This document shows positions 28,927 to 36,876 of a stretch of DNA of 64,000 bases, piece after piece (the stretch's first letter is position 1; each line of letters starts with the position of its first letter). A program made the translations under genes and the position numbers. The DNA lies in assembly GCA_965116065.1 (NCBI GenBank), contig OZ220485.1, positions 1,860,001 to 1,924,000 of the forward strand. The letters are read 5' to 3'. Under the pieces are notes generated by a model. It saw only the letters and a list, made by a program, of their open reading frames with translations, searched no databases and was not told where the DNA came from. The DNA comes from VXMF01 sp965116065 (lineage in GTDB: Bacteria; Acidobacteriota; Terriglobia; Bryobacterales; UBA6623).

Positions 28927-28957
28927 GCATCATTTGCAACCGAGTTGCAAATGATGC
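28927..28957. promoter_or_regulatory. Perfect 14-bp palindrome upstream of the selenoprotein gene
   Basis: GCATCATTTGCAAC (28927-28940) and GTTGCAAATGATGC (28944-28957) are exact reverse complements around a CGA spacer, 13 nt before the ATG at 28970. No T-run follows, so a terminator is unlikely. The TTGCAA half sites resemble operators of dimeric regulators (for example Fur/Zur-like), but the regulator is unknown. Confidence 0.6.
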
Positions 28958-28969
28958 GATTATCGAGAC

Positions 28970-30298
28970 ATGGGGTTCCTTGCCGAGCAGCCGGTGCGAT
29001 TCCGGGCGGTGCATGATTCGAATAGACGACTGACCGCGCGGGGTCGATCAAGGGTCGGTCTCTATGTCAGGGGTTTCCTGATAGCGTGCTGGGGCGTTCT
29101 GGCACCCGCCGCGACGCAGGCGAAGGAGGCAGTCACCTGGATCGAATCCTACGACGAGGCGATCGAGGAGGCTCGGCGCAGTGGAAAGCCCATTTTTCTC
29201 GAGTTCCGTTGTGCCCCTTGAAGGGCCGGAAGGATATTTGACGCACAGGTTGTGCTGACCGAGGAAGACACGAAGAGAGGTCGTCTGCTGCAGCAGTACG
29301 TGACCGCCCGGATCACGAGGATGGACAACATCAACATCGGCCTGTTCGACTACGACCGATACAACACCCTGTATTTCTTCGTGCTGAATGCGGACGAACA
29401 GATCTACCTGCGGTATGGCGGTCGCGATGTCCGCTCTGCAATGAGTTACCTGAACTTGGAGAGTCTGGAACTTGCGCTTGAGCGTGGACTGGAGTTGCAC
29501 CGGCTCTACAACAAGGGGGAACTGGAGAAGAAGCCCGTGCCGACGCCTCTCTATGCCCATCAGATTCCCGTTCTCTACGAACGGACGACAGGACAGGGCC
29601 GTTGCGTGGAATGTCATCTGATCGGTGACCTCCAGAATGTCCAGCGAGAGCGTGACGGCACGCTGGACAAGCTGAGGCACTTGTTCCGAGCGCCGGAGAT
29701 CGGCAAGATCGGCATTGAACTGGATGTTCCCAAGGGCTTGCGGGTTGCGAACGCGACCGGGAGCGTCGCGGCGGCCGGCATGCTACCAGGAGATGAGATT
29801 CGGGCCGTCAACGGCGTAAAGGTCTGGACCTTCGGCGACCTGCAATGGGAGTATGGGAAGGTTCCGTTCTCCGCCGACCGACTGGAACTCACCGTGATGC
29901 GAGGCGACGGGGCGAAGACGCTGGATGTTACGCTTCCTCCGTTCTGGTGGCATACAGACCTGACCTACAGGAATCTGTCTGTGGATCCCCGCGTCTATTT
30001 CCGCTCGAAGCCCATGGACGCGTCGGAGAAGTCCAGGATCGGCGTACCGCCGGACGGGTTTGCGAGCCGCGTGGAATCGATTGATCCGCTCGCTGGCCTG
30101 CTGGGCAGTCACGAACTCCAGGCGGGCGATGTGGTCTATGGTGTGGATGGTGAGACCAGGGACGAGGTGGCGAACACTGCCGACATGTTCATCAAGCTTC
30201 GCAAGCAGGCTGGCAGTACCGTCACCCTGCAGGTTCTGCGCGGAGACGAACGTCTCGCCTTGCCCTTGAAGACAGAGAGGATGAGTTTCCGGAAATGA
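28970..30298 (+). CDS. Selenoprotein: thioredoxin-like domain with CxxU motif, CxxCH and PDZ domains
   Basis: The frame runs from ATG 28970 to 30298 if the in-frame TGA at 29219-29221 is read as selenocysteine (Sec84), giving a 442-residue product. A signal peptide (GFLIACWGVLAPAATQA) precedes a thioredoxin-like start. That start reads GKPIFLEFRCAP-Sec-RAGRIF, so Cys81-x-x-Sec84 replaces the usual CxxC. Downstream is a CVECH heme-type motif (Cys212, Cys215, His216). Two PDZ-like segments follow (LRVANATGSVAAAGMLPGDE; SRVESIDPLAGLLGSHELQ). A GC-rich hairpin follows the TGA and selA is upstream. Inference: a periplasmic thiol/selenol oxidoreductase. If UGA were a stop, the first product would be an 83-residue fragment with no function. 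Confidence 0.85.
29243..29255 (+). promoter_or_regulatory. Putative bacterial SECIS hairpin
   Basis: GCACA-GGT-TGTGC forms a 5-bp stem with a GGU apex 26 nt downstream of the TGA at 29219-29221. Bacterial SECIS elements place a GG-containing apical loop about 16-37 nt after UGA, within the coding frame. The lower stem is imperfect, so folding should be checked. Confidence 0.65.
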
Positions 30299-30843
30299 AC
30301 CAGAGACATGGCCTTGTATTGCTGCTGCTGATGGCCGCGGGTCTGCGGGCAGGAGAATGGACCGCTCCTGTCGAGGCGACCGACCGGGCTGGCAATATCC
30401 TGGTGACCTGCCGGGCCAGGATCGCGGGCGACTTCCTCCTGGTCGAGGTCGAGCCTGTCGACGGATGGCATGTCTATGCCATGGACAATGAGCAGCGGGC
30501 GATGGCGGCCCTCGCCGGCAGGACTTCTCTCGGTGTCGAGGAAAATACCGAAGTGATTGTGCGGGATGGTCTGGAGCTGGTCGGCAACTGGCTGCAGACC
30601 GAGCCGGACGATTTTTCCCAACCGGAGTTGCGATGGTATTCGTACGGATTCGAAGGCCGGTCCCTGCTGGCTAGCCAGGTGCGACGGACAGGTGCGGGAC
30701 CAGCGACGGTCGAACTCCGGGCGCAGGCCTGTGACAGTGCAAGCTGCGTCCGCGTCGATGCTGAGATGAGGCTGTCGCTGACCGGCTTGGCCGGTGGGGC
30801 TTTCGATCCGAAGGGGCTCGTTCAGGTGGGTATGTCGCAGTAG
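30295..30843 (+). CDS. DsbD N-terminal-domain-like exported protein
   Basis: The 182-residue product has a signal peptide (HGLVLLLLMAAGLRAG) and an immunoglobulin-like beta domain. It ends with ELRAQACDSASCVRVDAEM, whose Cys pair corresponds to the active-site Cys pair of the DsbD alpha domain (PF11412 type). Its start overlaps the selenoprotein stop (ATGA at 30295-30298), so the two are translated in tandem. Likely role: accept or pass electrons to or from the selenoprotein in periplasmic thiol chemistry. This is inferred from coupling and family. Confidence 0.75.
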   Translation: MNQRHGLVLLLLMAAGLRAGEWTAPVEATDRAGNILVTCRARIAGDFLLVEVEPVDGWHVYAMDNEQRAMAALAGRTSLGVEENTEVIVRDGLELVGNWLQTEPDDFSQPELRWYSYGFEGRSLLASQVRRTGAGPATVELRAQACDSASCVRVDAEMRLSLTGLAGGAFDPKGLVQVGMSQ

Positions 30844-30971
30844 GCCCGGATCTCGCACCGGAAAGCTGAAGTGGTACCGGTTGTTTGGACAGTTAGTCGG
30901 CAATCTTAAGGTGGACTCTGCAACTTCTGTTGAACTACCGACTACCGAGATTATAACAGAACGAGAGATCA

Positions 30972-31760
30972 TCATCCTCCCGTCTCCCTGTCGGGCGAGT
31001 CTGCCTCAGAGGCTGGCCTCGGGCTCCCCTTGCCGGGCCTTGCCGGTGCCAAATCTGAACCGGCAGACCCCGGCGCGAGTTCGGGCCGCTCCCGCCAGCA
31101 CTGCTCGCAATGGGCGAGATGGCGCTCCAGGTGCTCCCCGTAGGCGAGCGGGAAGGGATGCTCCCGCAGTTCCTCGAGCAGGTTGCGGAAGTAGGCCAGC
31201 GAGCGCACCGGCTCGCCGTCCGGGTCCTCGAGCAGCGCCAGCGACTTGCGCACGCTACCCAACAGGATGGCCTGCTCGACCCGCTCCAGGTCCACGCCCG
31301 CACGGTACCACTGTGCCGCCAAGCGCTCATCCACCGTGCGGAATGTCGCCTGCACGCAGGTCGGTTGCAGGAAGAGCTCGCGCACGCGAGCCACATAGCT
31401 CATCAGATCCGGGTTCGGCTGCGAGGCGCCGGGCACCTCCTCGTCGCCGGGCTGCGCTTCATACGGCCAATACTCGGCACACACGCGCAGACGCGAACGA
31501 CGGTGCTGGTTCGGAGCCGCCTCCAGAGTACAGATGCCCTGCGCCACCAGTTCGCGCAGACAGCGGCCCAGCGTCGACCGACTCTGGCCCAGTTCCCGAG
31601 CCAGGCTGCCCCGTTCGAACTCCAGACAACCACTGCCGCGTTCCGCCCGCAGACAGATGTAACTGAAGACCTTGAAGGCCGGATCACCGAGGCGATGCAG
31701 GGCCCGCTCGAAGCCCGATGGTATTCCTGCGGCGAACCAGCCACCCGCTGCCGACTTCAC
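30972..31760 (-). CDS. Helix-turn-helix passenger gene inside the IS3 element
   Basis: The roughly 262-residue product starts at a GTG (31760) that overlaps the orfB stop (GTGA), so it appears translationally coupled to the transposase. Near residues 20-80 is a winged-helix segment (FERALHRLGDPAFKVFSYIC; LARELGQSRSTLGRCLREL) resembling replication-initiator or GntR-like DNA-binding domains. The C-terminus has HLERHLAHCEQCW, with His and CxxC residues resembling the zinc site of anti-sigma (ZAS) proteins. The function is unknown. It could regulate transposition or be cargo. Confidence 0.7.
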   Translation of the reverse strand: MKSAAGGWFAAGIPSGFERALHRLGDPAFKVFSYICLRAERGSGCLEFERGSLARELGQSRSTLGRCLRELVAQGICTLEAAPNQHRRSRLRVCAEYWPYEAQPGDEEVPGASQPNPDLMSYVARVRELFLQPTCVQATFRTVDERLAAQWYRAGVDLERVEQAILLGSVRKSLALLEDPDGEPVRSLAYFRNLLEELREHPFPLAYGEHLERHLAHCEQCWRERPELAPGSAGSDLAPARPGKGSPRPASEADSPDRETGG

Positions 31761-32614
31761 TCGCACGGCTCCCCACCGCTCTCCAGCACTTCCCACGGTG
31801 TCCGGCCCCCCAGTGCCGAGTGAGGCCTCTCATGGTTGTAGAACCTCAGCCATGACCCGATCTGTTCCCGGGCCACGAAACCGTCTGTGAATTCCTGCAA
31901 ATACACGGTTTCATACTTCAGGGAACGCCACAGACGCTCGATGAACACGTTGTCGATGCAGCGGCCCCGACCATCCATGGAGGGCCGGATCCCGGCGCCT
32001 TCCAGGCAGTTCTGGAAGGCGGTCCCCGTGAACTGGCTGCCCTGGTCCGTGTTGAAGATCTCCGGGGCCGGGTGCTGCGCCAGGGCCGCCTCCACCGCGG
32101 TCACGCAGAATTCGCTGTCCAGCGTGTTGGACAATTCCCAGGCCAGCACGCAGCGACTGGCCCAGTCCATCACGGCCATCAGGTACAGATAGCCCTGCTG
32201 CAGCGGGATGTAGGTGATGTCGGCACACCACACGTGGTGCGCCCGCTGCACCTGCAGGTGGCGCAGCAGGTAGGGGTGGACCCGGTGCCCCGGATGCGGC
32301 TCGCTGCAGCGCGGACGACAGTAGATCGCTGCCAGCCCCATCTGGCGCATCAGACGCCGCACCCGGCGCCGACCGACCGACCAGCCCTCCCGCTGCAGGT
32401 GCCGACTCAACTGCCGACTCCCGTAGAACGGATGCGCAATATACAACTCGTCCACACGACGCATCAGCGCCAACTCGGCCGCGTCCGGCTCGCGCGGCTG
32501 GTAGTACAGGGCCGACCGACTCAGCCCCAGCCACCGACACTGCTGGCTCAGGCTGGCCCGGGGATGGTCCCGCTGGACCAGCGTCCGGCGCGTGGCACGA
32601 TCTAGCGTTCCCAC
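31757..32614 (-). CDS. IS3-family transposase OrfB (DDE integrase)
   Basis: The 285-residue product starts with GTG 32614. It has the HTH_21/rve architecture. After an RxxPHPGHRVHP linker the integrase core shows the DDE triad: VWCADITYIPL (Asp), IFNTDQGSQFTG (Asp) and NVFIERLWRSLKYE (Glu, with the K after 7 residues). The end HERPHSALGGRTP is typical of IS3. It overlaps orfA by 13 nt and is expected to be made mainly as an OrfAB fusion. Confidence 0.96.
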   Translation of the reverse strand: MGTLDRATRRTLVQRDHPRASLSQQCRWLGLSRSALYYQPREPDAAELALMRRVDELYIAHPFYGSRQLSRHLQREGWSVGRRRVRRLMRQMGLAAIYCRPRCSEPHPGHRVHPYLLRHLQVQRAHHVWCADITYIPLQQGYLYLMAVMDWASRCVLAWELSNTLDSEFCVTAVEAALAQHPAPEIFNTDQGSQFTGTAFQNCLEGAGIRPSMDGRGRCIDNVFIERLWRSLKYETVYLQEFTDGFVAREQIGSWLRFYNHERPHSALGGRTPWEVLESGGEPCE

Positions 32615-32883
32615 GCGCTCTGCAAAAAATCCCGTTCGACGACCAACTGCCCGATCTTCGCGTGCAGCTTCTGGATCTCGGCCTCGAGGACCTGCCGCTC
32701 GTTGTGCGGCTGCTTCTCGAACAGCCCGATCAAACCTTCACTCGCCGTGCGCTTCCACTGGCTCACCTGGTTCGGATGCACCTCATGGTGCGCCGCGATC
32801 TGCTGGATCGTCTGATCCCCCCGCAACGCTTGCTTCGCTACCCGTGCCTTGAAACTGGCCGTGAACCGCCGTCGTTTCGCCAT
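32602..32883 (-). CDS. IS3-family transposase OrfA
   Basis: The 93-residue HTH protein (MAKRRRFTASFKARVAKQAL) has the Tnp_1 helix-turn-helix with QIAAHHEVHPNQVSQWK. It ends with a leucine-zipper-like LEAEIQKLHAKIGQLVVERD. It binds the element ends and, by frameshifting, forms the OrfAB transposase. Confidence 0.95.
   Translation of the reverse strand: MAKRRRFTASFKARVAKQALRGDQTIQQIAAHHEVHPNQVSQWKRTASEGLIGLFEKQPHNERQVLEAEIQKLHAKIGQLVVERDFLQSAWER
32623..32629 (-). other. Programmed -1 frameshift heptamer
   Basis: On the coding strand, T_TTT_TTG spans the orfA codons TTT-TTG (GAT TTT TTG CAG). A -1 slip continues as TTT GCA GAG CGC GTG, entering the orfB frame 3 codons before its GTG. This is the canonical IS3 X_XXY_YYZ site. 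Confidence 0.85.
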
Positions 32884-32961
32884 GTTGAACTCCTTTCACC
32901 CCGCGCAGAGTCCACCTTAACGCACTGTCCGAAATTCCGGTACCACCTCAAGCGATCCGAC

Positions 32962-34083
32962 CTACCATGTCGGCGGATGCCTGTGGACGGTGTCATCAAG
33001 CGGGATCGGAACGGATCGCTTCTCTGCAAATGACTGGTAGGCGGACTGGACGAGTTCCAGGGCGCGGTAGCCGTCCCTGGCGTCCGCCCTTGGAGGCTCC
33101 TGCCCGTCGACAGCGGCGAAGAAATTGCGGAACTGCGCTTCGAACGTCCGGTTGCGAGGGGGCCAGATGTCGATCCATCCGGGTTCGATGTCACCCCACC
33201 ACTTCGATGGTCGGGTCCATGCAATCACGTCGTCCGGCAAGACCTTGGTCGGGTTCTCCTCCAGGTAGACCGAGACCGGCGCGGCCTGGTAGGGAGCAGT
33301 AATGAAGCCGCTGCATCCCAGTGTCGCCTTCGTCCCGAACAACATCAGCGGTGATGCGAATGCACGAGAGAAGCGGTGCCAGCTCAGCGAACCGAGAGCT
33401 TCGGACTGCATTCTCAGGTTCAATGCGACGCTGTCATCCTTGTTGTGGCTCGTGAGTACGGAAGCCATCTCGCACGAAACGGTCGCGAAATCACCCAGCA
33501 GGTCCCGGATCTGATCAATCCGGTGCTGTCCGACATCGACCAGAGTAAATCCGCCACCCTGACGGGCGTCGAGGCGGTAGTTCCCTGTGCCGTCCGGGAT
33601 CACGTCGAATGGTTCCGAGACCGTCCCGCTGTAGGCCCGGACCTCTCCCAGGATTCCGGCATCGACGAGCCGCTTCGTGCACAGATGCTCTGCGCTGAAC
33701 CGATGATGAAATCCAACCTGCAGGATCAGACCCGCTCGTCGAGCGGCCTTGGCCATCGCATCGGCGTCCGCCAGCGACAGGGCAACCGGTTTTTCACACA
33801 GCACATGCCGGCCCTCTTCGAGCGCGCACTCTGTCTGCTCCCGGTGGAAGGCATTGGGAGAGGCCACGAGCACGGCCCCCACGCGACTGTCGGTGATTGC
33901 TTCCTCGGCCGACGAAGCCACATGAGGGATATCGAATGCCTGAGCTACCGCCCTGGCCTTGGTTGATGTCGGATCGAAGATCGTGCGGGCTCGACCGCCG
34001 ACGGCTCGGAGAGCCGGCAGGTGTCGGGCCTCAACCACTGAGCCCGCCCCGAGGATCGCGAATTCTGGCGGGTGGGATTGCAT
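32962..34083 (-). CDS. Gfo/Idh/MocA family NAD(P)-dependent oxidoreductase
   Basis: The 373-residue product has an N-terminal Rossmann fold (FAILGAGSVVEARHLPALRA, with GxGxxxxx-type dinucleotide binding). The signature HVLCEKPVALS supplies the conserved Lys of the catalytic EKP. The C-terminal alpha/beta domain contains GGFTLVDVGQHRIDQIRDLLG, with the usual Asp/His catalytic pair. Substrates in this family are usually sugars, inositols or sugar amines. Its C-terminal end lies 11 nt from the inner right end of the IS3 element, so that element may have removed or separated a downstream neighbour. Confidence 0.93.
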   Translation of the reverse strand: MQSHPPEFAILGAGSVVEARHLPALRAVGGRARTIFDPTSTKARAVAQAFDIPHVASSAEEAITDSRVGAVLVASPNAFHREQTECALEEGRHVLCEKPVALSLADADAMAKAARRAGLILQVGFHHRFSAEHLCTKRLVDAGILGEVRAYSGTVSEPFDVIPDGTGNYRLDARQGGGFTLVDVGQHRIDQIRDLLGDFATVSCEMASVLTSHNKDDSVALNLRMQSEALGSLSWHRFSRAFASPLMLFGTKATLGCSGFITAPYQAAPVSVYLEENPTKVLPDDVIAWTRPSKWWGDIEPGWIDIWPPRNRTFEAQFRNFFAAVDGQEPPRADARDGYRALELVQSAYQSFAEKRSVPIPLDDTVHRHPPTW

Positions 34084-34291
34084 CGTGGGAGCCGGCTCAC
34101 CAAGGGACGATTATGGCACCCGGCGGCGTTTTGGCGGTCCAGCAGCGCCTGCGCAAGGGAAACGTCAGGTGGCTGGACGCACCGAACCTGGACGCACCTC
34201 GATCACCGAGAGTCGCTGTCCGGCGAGGTCTTGGCTCGCAGAACCATCGTCAATCGCTGACGCGCAGTGGGTTAGACTCGGAGGACGGGCC

Positions 34292-34900
34292 ATGGCCCGT
34301 CCCGGTAGAGCCGCCTTGCACAAGTTCGTCATCCTGGGCCCGCAAGGATCCGGCAAGTCGACGCAGAGCCGACTGCTGGCGGAACATTTCGACTTCGTCC
34401 ATATTTCCGTCGGTGACATCATCCGCTGGCATCTGGAACAGCGCACCAAGCTTGCGTACCGGATCCGCATGATCCTCGATTCCGGCAACCTCATCCCCGA
34501 TGAAATCGTCATGGACGTGGTCCGGCGTCGGCTCGAGGAACACGACTGGAACTACGGCTTCATATTGGACGGATTCCCCAGGACGACGACGCAGGCCGAG
34601 TTCTTCTGGCAGAACTGGGACATAGATCGGGTGATCTACCTCGACGTCCCCGACGATGTCATCTTCAACAGGGTCTGGCAACGAGGCATTGCCGGGTGGG
34701 GGTCCGGCTACACCAAGCGGGCCGACGCTCACCCCGATGCGGTCCGACGCCGGATCCGCAACTATCACATCCGCACCAAGGCACTGCTGGAACTCTACGG
34801 GCGGCTCGGCATCCTCAGATTCGTCGAGGGTACACATCCGGTGACCGGAGTCCATGCTCGCATCACGCGCACACTCGGGCTTCAGGAAGGGCCGATCTGA
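34292..34900 (+). CDS. adk: Adenylate kinase (short-LID type)
   Basis: The 202-residue NMP kinase has Walker A FVILGPQGSGKSTQSRLLAEHF, the NMP-binding HISVGDIIRW and GFILDGFPRTTTQAEFF, and the DRVIYLDVPDDV strand. The LID region between residues 120 and 145 is very short (QRGIAGWGSGYTKRADAHPD), like short-form kinases. No Zn-binding Cys is present. It interconverts ATP+AMP and 2 ADP. The ATG at 34292 has GGAGG (34280-34284) at good spacing; the open frame upstream is not protein-like. It could also be a related nucleoside-monophosphate kinase. Confidence 0.88.
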   Translation: MARPGRAALHKFVILGPQGSGKSTQSRLLAEHFDFVHISVGDIIRWHLEQRTKLAYRIRMILDSGNLIPDEIVMDVVRRRLEEHDWNYGFILDGFPRTTTQAEFFWQNWDIDRVIYLDVPDDVIFNRVWQRGIAGWGSGYTKRADAHPDAVRRRIRNYHIRTKALLELYGRLGILRFVEGTHPVTGVHARITRTLGLQEGPI

Positions 34901-34945
34901 AGCCGGTCCGGTGGTCTCCTGCTCGGCGAAGCGACGAGGAGTCGC

Positions 34946-36382
34946 TCAGATCCTCTTCGACCGCACCCACTCGTACTCGACACCTCCGTCCACGTTGTGG
35001 AGGCGGAAGACGATCCGGCTTTCGTCGTAGACCTTCTCGGTCATCACGGAAACGAAGCCACCGTTGACGCGGTGGAACCGGTGGTACTTGTCGTCCTCGC
35101 CGGGAGTTCCACCGGCGTGTTCGTCCGTTGCAGGGCCGCTGGAGAACTCGTGGACGCCCGTCTCGGGATGCACCGAATGGTACTGCCAGTGACGGTCACC
35201 GCACACGACAAAGAAGTTGTCGGGCACGTTCGCAGCGAACCAGGTCCGGATCTCGTCGCCTTCGTGCTGGAACGCCCGGTTGGCGTGGTTGTCCTTCTTG
35301 TTGGATCGGTCCGGTCCCACGATCGGCGTCGGGCTTATCAGGACCTTCCAGTCGGCGTCGCTTGCCAACAGCGTGTCCTTGAGCCATTGCTTCTGGGTGG
35401 ACCCCCAGATGGTCTTGTCCGGTCCATCGGGCATGGGATTCGGTGACCGGAAGTCCCGGCCCTCGACCACCCACACCTGGAGGCCCTTGCCCCATCGGAA
35501 CGTGCGATAGGGAAGCTCGCCCATCGGAACCTGCTCCGCGTAGACCTGCAATCCCTTGTCCCAGTTGAAGGTACCCATGTACTCCCACGACTTTCCGGGC
35601 CAATTGTCGTTGTGATAGGAGTCGTGGTCGTCCTTTTCCCAGTACCCCGGCACGCTGAGGTGGAACCGGACAAGGGAAGGGAAGCTGTACATGCGGTGCC
35701 AGTGAAACCGTGCGAGTTCGATCGAGGTTGCCAGTGGCGCATCGCTGTCGTAATACACCGTGTCACCAGTGGGAACGATGAACTGCGGTGCCAGATCCAG
35801 CATCGACTTGTAGATCCTGAACCCGTCCGGTGCGTCGTGGTCCCGGTTTGCCTGGCCCGTCACGGCAGTGAAAAGTACGGTGCGATATTCGTCGGGATTC
35901 GGGGCGGTCTCGAACCGTCCGGTGAGCGGCTTGTGACGCACAGTCCCGTCTGGATCGCTGGTATGGACCTCGAAGTAATGTACGGTTGCTGGATCAAGGT
36001 CCTCGACGCGGAAGTGATGCGTGAAGTCGTTGGCAGCATTCACGTCGATCCAGTCGGTGGTGACCGGGTCGATGAAATTCACGTTGCTGGCGTACTGGAG
36101 CCGGACCCGACCTGGGGCCCCAGGTACCGACCCTTGCAACTCCCTGGGATCGATCTGCTCGATCTCCGAGCCGGATTCCGGCTTGTCCGGGCGGCCCCGG
36201 ATGGCAATGCCGTCGGGTCGGCGTTCGGCAGTTTCGGTGATTCTGGTCCAGATGATGGCGGACGAGGATGTGACCTCGCCGACCTTCACGCCGGTTGCCT
36301 GTCGCGATTCCTCAAGGTATGTGATCGTCTCGCCGCAGCCCGCGAACGCGATGCAGATTGCCGCCGATATTGCGATGCGCAT
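34946..36382 (-). CDS. PhoD-like phosphatase/phosphodiesterase lipoprotein
   Basis: The 478-residue product has a lipoprotein signal with lipobox IAFAGC (Cys16) and an N-terminal fibronectin-like domain. The PhoD metallophosphatase core shows VPTGDTVYYDSDA, EKDDHDSYHNDN and VVCGDRHWQYHSVHP as metal-binding segments. PhoD enzymes hydrolyse phosphomonoesters and diesters outside the cytoplasm with Fe/Ca; here a membrane anchor replaces the usual Tat leader. The exact substrate is unknown. Confidence 0.85.
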   Translation of the reverse strand: MRIAISAAICIAFAGCGETITYLEESRQATGVKVGEVTSSSAIIWTRITETAERRPDGIAIRGRPDKPESGSEIEQIDPRELQGSVPGAPGRVRLQYASNVNFIDPVTTDWIDVNAANDFTHHFRVEDLDPATVHYFEVHTSDPDGTVRHKPLTGRFETAPNPDEYRTVLFTAVTGQANRDHDAPDGFRIYKSMLDLAPQFIVPTGDTVYYDSDAPLATSIELARFHWHRMYSFPSLVRFHLSVPGYWEKDDHDSYHNDNWPGKSWEYMGTFNWDKGLQVYAEQVPMGELPYRTFRWGKGLQVWVVEGRDFRSPNPMPDGPDKTIWGSTQKQWLKDTLLASDADWKVLISPTPIVGPDRSNKKDNHANRAFQHEGDEIRTWFAANVPDNFFVVCGDRHWQYHSVHPETGVHEFSSGPATDEHAGGTPGEDDKYHRFHRVNGGFVSVMTEKVYDESRIVFRLHNVDGGVEYEWVRSKRI

Positions 36383-36393
36383 GTGGGAGTATT

Positions 36394-36765
36394 CTACCGA
36401 ACCTGCGAGTACCGCAGCCTGGCCAGTTGGCGCTCGACGGAGCGGAGCCTCTCCAGCACAGCGCGGGTATGTTCACCACCACATTCGCAGTCCGGGGGAT
36501 TCGTCTCCAGACGGATCAGGCGAACCTCCATGCGGTCCAGCTTGGCCTCCGATGCGAGGCTGAGCCGGTCTGGTTCGAGTCCGGCTTGGCGGGAGACCTG
36601 TTCCTCGGTCCGGGCGAGCCGATCCTCCACGGCGTCCATGCGGTCCTCGATCGCCTTGAGACGCTCGTCAAAGGTTCCGCGTAGCGGCAGCCGTCCTTGC
36701 GCCAGAACCAGCGCGGATGAAGCCGCAACGGCGAACAATGACAGTCCGAGTGTCGTGCGGGACAT
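36394..36765 (-). CDS. Exported coiled-coil protein with CxC
   Basis: The 123-residue product starts at ATG 36765 (GGAGGTG upstream). It has a signal peptide or membrane helix (LGLSLFAVAASSALVLAQ), a heptad coiled coil (DERLKAIEDRMDAVEDRLAR) and a CEC Cys pair (PPDCECGGEH). It has the helix plus coiled-coil design also seen in two other small genes here. Its start is 11 nt past the PhoD-like stop region on the same strand; function unknown. Confidence 0.75.
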   Translation of the reverse strand: MSRTTLGLSLFAVAASSALVLAQGRLPLRGTFDERLKAIEDRMDAVEDRLARTEEQVSRQAGLEPDRLSLASEAKLDRMEVRLIRLETNPPDCECGGEHTRAVLERLRSVERQLARLRYSQVR

Positions 36766-36876
36766 GGTGGCACCTCCACGGTGAGTGTCGCACAGAGGTG
36801 ACAATCCGGGAGTGTCCGGGCCGGGGCTCGTGAAGCCTCCCATGCGTCGGAACGGTCACGACGCAAATTGCCTCCG

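Larger units (their letters stand above)
30867..32950. mobile_element. IS3-family insertion sequence with passenger gene, 2084 bp
   Basis: Terminal repeats TGAAGTGGTACCGG (30867-30880) and, inverted at 32950-32937, TGAGGTGGTACCGG match at 13 of 14. A further shared block, TTAAGGTGGACTCTG, lies inside both ends. The 3-bp target duplication AGC flanks both sides (30864-30866 and 32951-32953), as usual for IS3. It carries orfA, orfB joined by a -1 frameshift, and a third gene after orfB. Typical IS3 elements are 1.2-1.6 kb; the extra length is the passenger gene. Confidence 0.93.

Noticed and set aside
28927..28957. Palindrome as a rho-independent terminator for selA-yjbQ
   Set aside because: No T-run follows and the start codon of the next gene is 13 nt away, so an operator fits better. 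A terminator cannot be wholly excluded.
28878..28969. selC (tRNA-Sec) in the gap before the selenoprotein
   Set aside because: The gap is 92 nt and mostly occupied by the palindrome; no acceptor stem or TCA anticodon arm could be drawn.
29219..29221. The TGA as a sequencing error or a disabled gene
   Set aside because: The frame is clean on both sides and the position matches the thioredoxin CxxC. A hairpin follows and selA is adjacent. A pure error remains possible and is covered by the proposed checks.
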